Assembly: GCF_947241125.1 (NCBI RefSeq)
Contig: NZ_OX365700.1
Location: 3,504,001-3,568,000 of the forward strand
From: Nitrospira tepida
GTDB taxonomy: Bacteria; Nitrospirota; Nitrospiria; Nitrospirales; Nitrospiraceae
Reading direction: 5' to 3'
DNA: 64,000 bases
The translations under genes and the position numbers were made by a program. Positions 33,788 through 40,520 of this stretch are shown here, piece by piece. The notes under the pieces were generated by a model. That model was given only the letters and a program-made list of their open reading frames with translations. It was not told the DNA's origin and made no database searches. The number at the start of each line of letters is the position of its first letter. The first letter of the stretch is position 1.

Positions 33788-34783
33788 TTACACCATCGCC
33801 TCGGCGCCGGCGCCGCCGACGACGATCTTGCCTTCCTCTTCCAATCGGCGGACCGTCTGGAGGATTTTCTGTTGCGCCCGCTCGATGTCCGTCAACTTCG
33901 CCGGCCCCTTCGCCTCCATATCCTCTCGCAAACCTTCCGCCGCCCGGCTCGACATGTTCTTGAAAATCTTGTCCTTGACCGGATTATTCGCGGCCCTGAG
34001 CGCGAGGGTCAGTTCTTCCTTCCCCACATCTTTCAGCAATTCCTGAATGCCGCGATCGTCGATCTTGACCAGGTCATCGAACACAAACATCAGCGACCGA
34101 ATCGTATCGGCCAGCGCCGCATCCCGTTCGGCCAGCTTGGCCATGATGGTCCCGCCGTTGCTCTTGTCCAACCGGTTCAGGATGTCCGCTGTCACCTTCG
34201 TGCCGCCGATGCTCATGGATTGCGGACGAGACCGGTCTTGCAGCACCTCTTCCAACACCTCGCTCAGATGCTGCAACGTGTCCGGCTGGACTTCGTCCAT
34301 CGTGGCCAATCGATGCAGGGTGTCGCTCCGCAGCCCCTCCGGCAGCAGCGCAATCACCTGGCTCGCATGTTCCGGGTCCAGGTGGGCCAAGACCACCGCG
34401 ATGGTCTGCGGATGCTCGACCCGCAACAGATTGGCCACCGCCTTGGCGTCCATCCATTTCAGCGTGTCGATGCCCGGATAGGTCTCCGTCGTCAACGAAC
34501 GCATGAGTTGCGTCGCCTTGCCGCTGCCCAGGGCCTTATCGAGCACGGTTTTCACGTATTTCCTGCCCTCGACGCCGATCTCGCCGCCGGAGGCCGCCGA
34601 CTTGAATTCCTGAATCACCTCGATCTCTTGCTCCTTGGAAATCGACGACAGGGCGGCAAGGTGGGCGCCGAGCTTGCGGATTTCCGTTGGCGATAAGTGT
34701 TTCATCACCGCCGCAGCGGCGTCCTCGCCGATCGTCAACAGCAGAATCGCGGCCTTTTGCTCGCCCGTCAGCCGATTCGTCAT
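33788..34783 (-). CDS. fliG: Flagellar motor switch protein FliG
   Basis: The 331-residue protein is full-length FliG: N-terminal GEQKAAILLLTIGEDAAAAV, middle domain with LLRVEHPQTIAVVLAHLDPE and the EHASQV-type EHASQVIALLPEGL, and the torque helix region DLVKIDDRGIQELLKDVGKE with ALRAANNPVKDKIFKNMSSR. FliG binds the FliF tail and transmits stator torque. The gene starts 9 bp past the ancestral fliF stop at 34793, but in the present frame overlaps the altered fliF stop by four bases. Confidence 0.97.
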   Translation of the reverse strand: MTNRLTGEQKAAILLLTIGEDAAAAVMKHLSPTEIRKLGAHLAALSSISKEQEIEVIQEFKSAASGGEIGVEGRKYVKTVLDKALGSGKATQLMRSLTTETYPGIDTLKWMDAKAVANLLRVEHPQTIAVVLAHLDPEHASQVIALLPEGLRSDTLHRLATMDEVQPDTLQHLSEVLEEVLQDRSRPQSMSIGGTKVTADILNRLDKSNGGTIMAKLAERDAALADTIRSLMFVFDDLVKIDDRGIQELLKDVGKEELTLALRAANNPVKDKIFKNMSSRAAEGLREDMEAKGPAKLTDIERAQQKILQTVRRLEEEGKIVVGGAGAEAMV

Positions 34784-36180
34784 GGGGCGATCCTATGCGT
34801 TATTGTTGAGCCACTGTTTGACGACCAACGCGGTGGATTCGGGATTGTTCTTGGCCATGTCGAGAATCTGAGCATGGTTGGACGATCCGGGGAGGCCTCG
34901 ACGCTGGCGCCCCCGTCCTCCTCCTGGCCGAACCCGAACTGCGCGTTCACCACCTGCACCTCGTCGCCCCGTTCCGCGTTGTACCCCATTGCTTTCTTCA
35001 CGATCTCCTCGATCTGCTTCATCTCCTCTTCGGAGCGCGGGATGTATTTCCTCGGCGCCTCCCCTTCGGCCGCAGCCTGGCCGGCATCGCCCTTGACGAT
35101 TTCATAGCGGCCGTCCACAAGCACGGCGGCGGACAGTTTCTTGACGGTGCCGATCGGCTCCACGATCTTGGAGACCGTCCGGCTGATCTCATAGTTGACG
35201 GTTTCGTTCTTGTTCTGGCTCGTGTTCGTGCTGGTCTGGGCCGGTTCCGCATCCTTTCCGGGCGGCACATTCGAGGCCACCCCGGGGACGCCGCCGGATA
35301 GGCCGCTCGTGCCCGCTGACTTCTCCTGGGATCGCTGTTCGCTTCGCACGACCTGTCCGTTGGGGTCGTACCGCTCCTCCGTCGTTTCGACCTGGCGGAA
35401 GTTCAACAGGCTGGAGACGCGGACCACCGCTTTATTCGCGCCAACGATATGCTCCAACATGGTTTGAATTCGGCCTTCGATGTCCTTTTCAAGAGTCCGC
35501 TGATACTCCAGTTGCGAATCCGTCAGGCGCGCCCCCTCGTCCTGCGAGGATCCGGACAACAACCGCCCATGCCCGTCGACAATCGTGACGTCCTGAGGTT
35601 GGAGCCCCTCCACGCTGCTCGCCACCAGATGCACGATCCCCTGGATCTGCGCTTTGCCCAGAGACTGCCCGCCACGCAGGCTCAGCACCACGGACGCGCG
35701 GGACCGTTCTTGATTCGCGTTGAACAAGCGCCGCTCGGGAATCGAGAGGTGGACGCGCGCCCGCTCGACCTCCGGCATCTGGGCGATCGTGCGGGCTAAT
35801 TCCCCCTGCAACGCCCGCCGGTAATTCACCTTCTGCACAAACTCCGACACGCCCAACGATGTCCGATCGAAAATCTCGAATCCGAATCCGCCGCCGTGAG
35901 GCAGGCCCTGCCCGGCCAATCGGAGGCGGAGATCATGGACCTGCGCGCTGGGCACCAGGATGGACGTGCCTCCCGCGCCGAGTTCGTAGGGCACCTTCAT
36001 CTCTTTGAGTCGGTCTACGATCGAGCCGGCGTCATCGGCGGCAAGGTTCGTGAACAGCACCTGCATGTCCGGCTGTTGGGTCCAGAGGGCGACCGCGGCG
36101 AGGCCGGCGATGGCCGCCGCCAGGGCGACCATGACGGCGAACCGCTGCGTAAGGGGGAGCGTGGCGAACTTCGCAAGCAT
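34780..36180 (-). CDS. fliF: Flagellar MS-ring protein FliF, lacking second membrane helix and normal C-terminus
   Basis: The first 420 or so of 466 residues are normal FliF: first membrane helix (MVALAAAIAGLAAVALWTQQ), ring-building motifs with QGLPHGGGFGFEIFDRTSLG and FVQKVNYRRALQGELARTIA, the beta-collar region, and the DEVQVVNAQFGF strand that normally precedes the second membrane helix. That helix is missing. After residue 420 the frame reads a Pro/Arg/Ser/Thr tail unlike FliF. The true C-terminal FliG-binding tail is still present in another frame (34793-34897). A deletion with frameshift is the simplest reading; an assembly error is possible. As written, the product should not anchor FliG. 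Confidence 0.85.
   Translation of the reverse strand: MLAKFATLPLTQRFAVMVALAAAIAGLAAVALWTQQPDMQVLFTNLAADDAGSIVDRLKEMKVPYELGAGGTSILVPSAQVHDLRLRLAGQGLPHGGGFGFEIFDRTSLGVSEFVQKVNYRRALQGELARTIAQMPEVERARVHLSIPERRLFNANQERSRASVVLSLRGGQSLGKAQIQGIVHLVASSVEGLQPQDVTIVDGHGRLLSGSSQDEGARLTDSQLEYQRTLEKDIEGRIQTMLEHIVGANKAVVRVSSLLNFRQVETTEERYDPNGQVVRSEQRSQEKSAGTSGLSGGVPGVASNVPPGKDAEPAQTSTNTSQNKNETVNYEISRTVSKIVEPIGTVKKLSAAVLVDGRYEIVKGDAGQAAAEGEAPRKYIPRSEEEMKQIEEIVKKAMGYNAERGDEVQVVNAQFGFGQEEDGGASVEASPDRPTMLRFSTWPRTIPNPPRWSSNSGSTITHRIAP
34793..34897 (-). pseudogene. fliF: Out-of-frame remnant of the FliF C-terminal FliG-binding tail
   Basis: In a different minus-strand frame from the main fliF ORF, this stretch encodes GLPGSSNHAQILDMAKNNPE followed by STALVVKQWLNNNA and a TAG stop at 34793-34795. 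That matches the conserved end of FliF (an ...LAKxNPExxAxVVKxWL pattern). The stop lies 9 bp before the fliG start, the expected operon spacing. The region confirms that the main ORF lost its frame, together with the membrane-helix segment, near 34890-34930. Confidence 0.8.
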
Positions 36181-36202
36181 AGATCAGGCGACCTGCGACG
36201 GG

Positions 36203-36505
36203 TTAAATCTGCATCCGGTTGATTTCTTCGTAGGCGGCCACCAATTTATTGCGGACCTGCATCATCAACTGGAACGAGGCATCGGCCTTCTGCAAGGCGA
36301 CCATCGTTTGATGGACATTCTCGGTCTGGCCCGTCATCAGGGCGTCGACCGCGCGGCCGGCCTCCAGTTGCACGTCGTTCACCTGGCTGATCGCCGATTT
36401 CAAAGAATCCAGAAACTGGCTTCCTCCCCGGCCGGCCTGTCCAGACGGCGTGGCCACCTCTTGGAGGTTCGACGGAGCGATGCCGTGAATCGTGGTCGGA
36501 TCCAT
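36203..36505 (-). CDS. fliE: Flagellar hook-basal body complex protein FliE
   Basis: The 100-residue protein has the FliE pattern: FLDSLKSAISQVNDVQLEAG, VDALMTGQTENVHQTMVALQ and KADASFQLMMQVRNKLVAAY ending EEINRMQI. FliE joins the MS ring to the proximal rod and is the first export substrate. GGAGG six bases upstream supports the start at 36505 rather than the longer frame to 36538. It lies 16 bp after flgC and 22 bp before fliF. Confidence 0.95.
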   Translation of the reverse strand: MDPTTIHGIAPSNLQEVATPSGQAGRGGSQFLDSLKSAISQVNDVQLEAGRAVDALMTGQTENVHQTMVALQKADASFQLMMQVRNKLVAAYEEINRMQI

Positions 36506-36521
36506 ATGTTCCTCCTCGCCG

Positions 36522-36971
36522 TTATCGACCAATATCAAGCGCCCGGTTCCACATTGCGCGCGTCGCGTTAATCGCCTGCACGTTCGCCTCGTAGGCCCGG
36601 GACGCTCCGATCATGTTGACCATCTCTTCCATGACATTCACGTTCGGCATGATGACGTACCCTTTGTCGTTCGCGTCCGGATGCTTGGGATCGTAGATCG
36701 ATTGACCGGGCTTGTAGTCCTCAATGACGCGCGCGACCCTCACGCCTTGGGGATTGCCGCCCTGTCCGCCGGCGAACGCCCGATTCAGCGCCCGCTGGAA
36801 CGGAGGGGTGACCGGCGTCGCCTGGAACAGGACATCCCGCCGGCGGTAGGGGCCGCCGTTCGCCGACCGGGTCGACTGCGCGTTGGCGAGATTGCTCGCG
36901 ATGACGTTGATGCGCCGGCGCTGCGCATCGAGCGCCGAGACGGAAGGAGCAAGGCTTTCAGAAATGTCCAT
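36522..36971 (-). CDS. flgC: Flagellar proximal rod protein FlgC
   Basis: The 149-residue protein shows FlgC motifs: SVSALDAQRRRINVIASNLA with NAQSTRSANGGPYRRRDVLF, then VARVIEDYKPGQSIYDPKHP and the C-terminal YVIMPNVNVMEEMVNMIGAS with RAYEANVQAINATRAM. It forms part of the proximal rod with FlgB and FlgF. The start at 36971 has GGAGG at 36979-36983, directly adjoining the tandem hairpin element upstream. The gap to flgB is 245 bp, unusual for a pair that is normally nearly adjacent. Confidence 0.96.
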   Translation of the reverse strand: MDISESLAPSVSALDAQRRRINVIASNLANAQSTRSANGGPYRRRDVLFQATPVTPPFQRALNRAFAGGQGGNPQGVRVARVIEDYKPGQSIYDPKHPDANDKGYVIMPNVNVMEEMVNMIGASRAYEANVQAINATRAMWNRALDIGR

Positions 36972-36981
36972 GACTCCACCT

Positions 36982-37156
36982 CCATACCAACCTTCGGTTG
37001 AACCGGCGGCTCTTCGGGCGAAGCCCTTCTTCATTGTCGCCGCCGGAGAAGCACCACCAGTGATTTCTTTTCGTCTCTTTCCATACCAAGCTTCGCTTGA
37101 GCCGGCTGCCCTTCAGATTGCTCTTGGCAGCCGGAGACAACACGCCTCAAGTGATT
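36982..37156 (-). promoter_or_regulatory. Two tandem copies of a structured (hairpin) element in the flgB-flgC gap
   Basis: Two related blocks start at 36982 and 37081 (plus-strand CCATACCAA). Each has a 5-bp stem with a three-base loop: CAACC/GGTTG at 36988-37000 and CAAGC/GCTTG at 37087-37099. A longer stem follows: CCGGCGGC/GCCGCCGG (37003-37046) and CCGGCTGCC/GGCAGCCGG (37102-37134). The two copies differ at paired positions in both stems in a compensatory way, which indicates that structure is kept. On the transcribed minus strand the flgC-proximal copy ends at the flgC ribosome binding site. I cannot assign a known RNA class. Confidence 0.6.
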
Positions 37157-37216
37157 CTCTTCCTCATCTCCTGTTCGCGTGGTTTGCGGTCAGATCGTGC
37201 CTCCGCCCCGGGGGCC

Positions 37217-37624
37217 TCAGCGTCCTTCCCTGATGGCCCCCAGCAGTTGCCGTAACCGTGCACCCATGATCGTCGCCGCAGTGTTGTAATGCATGGCATT
37301 ATCCGACAGCTTGGCCATCTCGATTTCCAAATTGACCGTGTTGGCATCGAGCGGTAGATCGCCTTCGCCGGTTTCCACCACCCGGCCGGCCGTGCGGGCC
37401 ATCGCGTCGCCGCGGACACCGAGGTGCCGCCCGTGGGTGGCAATCAGGGAGACTCCCGGCCGGCCTTGGACCGCCGACGCGAGGGCATCCTGAAACCGCA
37501 TGTCTTTCGACCGATAGCCCGGCGTTTCCTCATTCGCGATATTGGAGACGATGACCTGATGTCGGGCCGCCCGCAAATCCAAGGTCCGCTCGATCAACCG
37601 CATGGTCTTGTCGAAAATGGTCAT
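37217..37624 (-). CDS. flgB: Flagellar proximal rod protein FlgB
   Basis: The 135-residue protein has FlgB features: FDKTMRLIERTLDLRAARHQ, VIVSNIANEETPGYRSKDMR then FQDALAS, and the C-terminal NTVNLEIEMAKLSDNAMHYN with TAATIMGARLRQLLGAIREG. It is the most proximal rod subunit. The ATG at 37624 has no strong ribosome binding site, but the frame upstream is unrelated to FlgB. A likely sigma-54 promoter lies at 37655-37670, so flgB probably heads the flgB-to-motE operon. Confidence 0.95.
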   Translation of the reverse strand: MTIFDKTMRLIERTLDLRAARHQVIVSNIANEETPGYRSKDMRFQDALASAVQGRPGVSLIATHGRHLGVRGDAMARTAGRVVETGEGDLPLDANTVNLEIEMAKLSDNAMHYNTAATIMGARLRQLLGAIREGR

Positions 37625-37654
37625 GGCTCGTACCGGTTCATCCCCATCGGCCTT

Positions 37655-37670
37655 AGCAAGGGCCGTTCCT
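37655..37670 (-). promoter_or_regulatory. Candidate sigma-54 promoter of the flgB operon
   Basis: The minus strand reads AGGAAC, five bases, TTGCT: the -24 GG and -12 GC are separated by the required 10 bases, with a perfect TTGC box and a weaker -24 box (consensus TGGCAC-N5-TTGC). The predicted transcription start lies about 18-20 bases before the flgB ATG. The NtrC-type activator genes just upstream make sigma-54 control plausible. Confidence 0.45.
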
Positions 37671-37794
37671 CTGACGATCCTCAGACCCGGCGCCTGATGC
37701 ACGGTCCTGCGCAGCCATTCACCGGTTCAACCGGCCGGTAAGGGGCCACATACATTCTCCCCCGGCAGGGCTTGCCACAGAGGGAACATTTTTC

Positions 37795-39228
37795 CTACCG
37801 GCCGCCAACTATCCTATTCCCGCAGAACTCTCCCCCGGTCTCTCGATACTCCCGCAGCTTGTTGCGCAGGGTCCTGACACTGATCCCCAACTGCCTGGCG
37901 GCCTTGGTCCGGTTGTGATTCACTTGGGCCAGCGTGCCGACGATCAATTCCCGCTCCATGTCGCGAAGGGACCCGGCGGGCGCGATCTCCACCCGGCTGA
38001 CCGGATGAACAGCCGGTGCTTGAGCGGGGCTGGACAGTGAATTCGGCTCAATCGGAATGTGCATGGGCTCGATCACTCTATCGACCGCCAGCAGCACGGC
38101 CCGTTCGACCACGTTCTCAAGCTCGCGGATATTGCCTTTCCACGTCCGCTTGACCAGTTCTTGTTCCGCCGCCTCTGACAACAACGGCGCGGGCACGCCG
38201 TTGCGCGACGCGGCCAATTGCACGAAGTGCCGGGCCAGCAAGGGAATGTCGGCGCGCCGTTCCCGCAACGGCGGCAACGTGACGGGGAACACATTCAACC
38301 GATAGTAGAGATCTTCCCTGAATCGTCCCTGCTCGACCTCCCGATCCAGCGGGCGGTTCGTGGTCGCAATCACGCGGATGTTGACCGACACGGGAGCGAT
38401 CCCGCCGATGCGATCGACCTCCCGTTCCTGCAACACGCGCAACAGCTTGGCCTGCAACGGCAGGGCCATTTCGCTGATTTCATCGAGCAGGATCGTCCCC
38501 TGATGAGCCAGTTCGAACTTCCCGAGCTTCCGAATGATCGCCCCTGTAAACGCGCCCCGTTCATGGCCGAAGAGTTCGCTCTCCAAGAGCCCGTCCGGCA
38601 GGGCCGCGCAATTCACCGCCACGAACGGCCGCTGCGCGCGGGGGCTGCGGCTATGAATGAATCGGGCGAGAAGTTCCTTGCCTGTTCCACTCTCTCCCGC
38701 GATCAGGATCGTCGCCTGGGAGAGCGCCACGCTCTCCACTTGCTTCAACAACCGCCGCATTGCCGGATCGTCGCTCAGGATCGGCCGCGCAGAGGCCAAC
38801 CGTGACCCCTCCGGCGCCGTCACGTCCCGTCCCGCTCCCGGAAGCCCCGACACCACCCGCTCCAGCACGTCCGTTGCAAAGGGCTTCAACAAGAAATCGC
38901 TGGCGCCCAACTTGATCGCCTCGACCGCCGTTTCCACGGACCCGAAGGCGGTCATGACCACCACGTGCGTCTGCGGCGTCCGCTTCTTGATCTCCCGCAC
39001 CAGGGCGATGCCGCCCAGCTTCGGCATCTTCATATCGGTGAGGACCAGCCAGGGCTTGGCGTCGTCCAACCGGTCCAGCGCGTCGCGCCCGTCCACAGCC
39101 TGCAACACCACATAGCCTCGACGGCGCAGGGATTCCGTCAGCGCGGTCCGCATCGCCGGTTCGTCGTCCACGACCAGGACCGTGCGGGTGGCTGTGAGCG
39201 CAGCCTCTTCGGCGGGACTTGTCAACAT
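37795..39228 (-). CDS. Sigma-54-dependent response regulator, FlrC/FlgR-like
   Basis: The 477-residue protein has a receiver (TVLVVDDEPAMRTALTESLR, phosphoacceptor Asp in LVLTDMKMPKLGGIALV, Lys in FLLKPF) and an AAA+ sigma-54 interaction domain: Walker A AGESGTGKELLARFIH, the GAFTGA loop in HERGAFTGAII, Walker B GTILLDEISEMALPLQAKLL. A C-terminal Fis-type helix-turn-helix follows (NHNRTKAARQLGISVRTLRN). It most likely activates sigma-54 flagellar promoters. Its start overlaps the kinase gene by seven bases, so the two form a two-component pair. flgB follows downstream. Confidence 0.92.
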   Translation of the reverse strand: MLTSPAEEAALTATRTVLVVDDEPAMRTALTESLRRRGYVVLQAVDGRDALDRLDDAKPWLVLTDMKMPKLGGIALVREIKKRTPQTHVVVMTAFGSVETAVEAIKLGASDFLLKPFATDVLERVVSGLPGAGRDVTAPEGSRLASARPILSDDPAMRRLLKQVESVALSQATILIAGESGTGKELLARFIHSRSPRAQRPFVAVNCAALPDGLLESELFGHERGAFTGAIIRKLGKFELAHQGTILLDEISEMALPLQAKLLRVLQEREVDRIGGIAPVSVNIRVIATTNRPLDREVEQGRFREDLYYRLNVFPVTLPPLRERRADIPLLARHFVQLAASRNGVPAPLLSEAAEQELVKRTWKGNIRELENVVERAVLLAVDRVIEPMHIPIEPNSLSSPAQAPAVHPVSRVEIAPAGSLRDMERELIVGTLAQVNHNRTKAARQLGISVRTLRNKLREYRETGGEFCGNRIVGGR

Positions 39229-40520
39229 GTGCGCGAGGCCTCCCGCAGGCCGATCGGCCTGATGCTGCGACGGGCCTGCGCACTCAATGCCCGAATCTCT
39301 TGCGGCAGCACAACGGTGAAGACGGTGCCCTGCTTGGGCTCGCTCTCCACTTCCACCCGTCCTCCATGCCCTTCCACCAGAGCGTGCACGATGGCCAGCC
39401 CCAGACCGGTGCCGTCCTCGCGGGTCGTAAAAAAGGGATCGAACAACCGGGAGAGGTGCGTGGGCTCGATGCCCGTCCCCGTATCCCTGACCGCCAGGTG
39501 GACCACCGGTTGGTCCCGCGATGAGCGGGCATGCTCGCTCACCGTGATCGTCAGGGTGCCCCCGTCCGGCATGGCCTCGACTGCGTTCAGAATCAGATTC
39601 ACGAGCACCTGGCGCATCTGCATCGCGTCGCACCAGAGATTGGGCGGCGCTTCCTTCAGATCCACGGCCGTCGTCACGTGCGACCGGTTCAGGACATGCG
39701 CCGCCAAGGTCAGCGACTCGCCCACCAGCCCGTCGGTCGCCTGCCAGGCCTTGTTCGGCTTCGCCGGCCTGGTGTAGGTCAAGAGATTGGACAACAGCCG
39801 ATCCATGGCCTGCACCGCGAGGGAGATATGCTCCGTATAGGAGCGCAGGATCGGATCCTGCTCCAGGTCCTGCCGCAACATCGAGGCAAACAATTCGACG
39901 CTCCCCAGCGGGTTGCGGATCTCGTGCGCGATCCGGCCGACCATCTCCCCCATGGAGGCCAGCCGGTCCCGCCGATGCAACCGTTCCTCCAGCCGATGCA
40001 GGTCCGTGATGTCGTGCAGCAGAACCACCGTGCCCGCCGCCTGCCCGCCGTCCCGGTGGGCCGAGGTTCGCGCGATCGTGATCAACGCTCCCGTCTTCGT
40101 GACCAAGGGATACGGCGAGGCGCCCTGAAAAGGATGCTGCAAGACGTCCCGATGTCCATCGAGCCCTTGCTCCGCGAGGAACGGCTCCAACTCGCGCCCG
40201 AGAATCCCGTCCGGCCCAATGCCCAACAGCCGCGTCGTCGCCCGATTGCAGCGATGAATCGTCCCCTGCTGGTTCGCGACCAGCACGCCGGTGGACAACG
40301 ATTCCAGAATGGCCTGAAGTTCGCCGCACATGGCCTCGTTCTTGAGGAGGTTGAGGCGTAACGCTTCGTTTCGATCGGCCAGTTCGAGATCCAATCGCTC
40401 GACCTTGGCCTGGAGCGCCCGATAGGACTGTTCCAGCGCCGCGGTAGCCGCTCCGAAACTGCGGAAGGCTTCTTGAAGCAGCTCAGCTCCGACCGGCTCT
40501 GTCGAGACCGCCTGATCCAT
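39222..40520 (-). CDS. PAS-containing histidine kinase, FlrB/FlgS-like
   Basis: The 432-residue kinase is cytoplasmic (no membrane helix). It has an N-terminal coiled coil (about 20-70), a PAS domain (ILESLSTGVLVANQQGTIHR), the phosphoaccepting His in GRIAHEIRNPLGSVELFASM, and a HATPase domain with N box QVLVNLILNAVEAMPDG, DTGTGIEPTHLSRLFDPFFT and GTGLGLAIVHALVEGHGG. This architecture matches FlrB/FleS-type flagellar kinases. AGGAGA about eight bases upstream supports the start, which lies 38 bp inside the end of the preceding TPR gene. Confidence 0.92.
   Translation of the reverse strand: MDQAVSTEPVGAELLQEAFRSFGAATAALEQSYRALQAKVERLDLELADRNEALRLNLLKNEAMCGELQAILESLSTGVLVANQQGTIHRCNRATTRLLGIGPDGILGRELEPFLAEQGLDGHRDVLQHPFQGASPYPLVTKTGALITIARTSAHRDGGQAAGTVVLLHDITDLHRLEERLHRRDRLASMGEMVGRIAHEIRNPLGSVELFASMLRQDLEQDPILRSYTEHISLAVQAMDRLLSNLLTYTRPAKPNKAWQATDGLVGESLTLAAHVLNRSHVTTAVDLKEAPPNLWCDAMQMRQVLVNLILNAVEAMPDGGTLTITVSEHARSSRDQPVVHLAVRDTGTGIEPTHLSRLFDPFFTTREDGTGLGLAIVHALVEGHGGRVEVESEPKQGTVFTVVLPQEIRALSAQARRSIRPIGLREASRTC

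Noticed and set aside
36982-37156. Known c-di-GMP-I (GEMM) riboswitch
   Set aside because: The conserved GCAAACC core and GNAA tetraloop/receptor arrangement of that class are not present; the loops here are GAA triloops.
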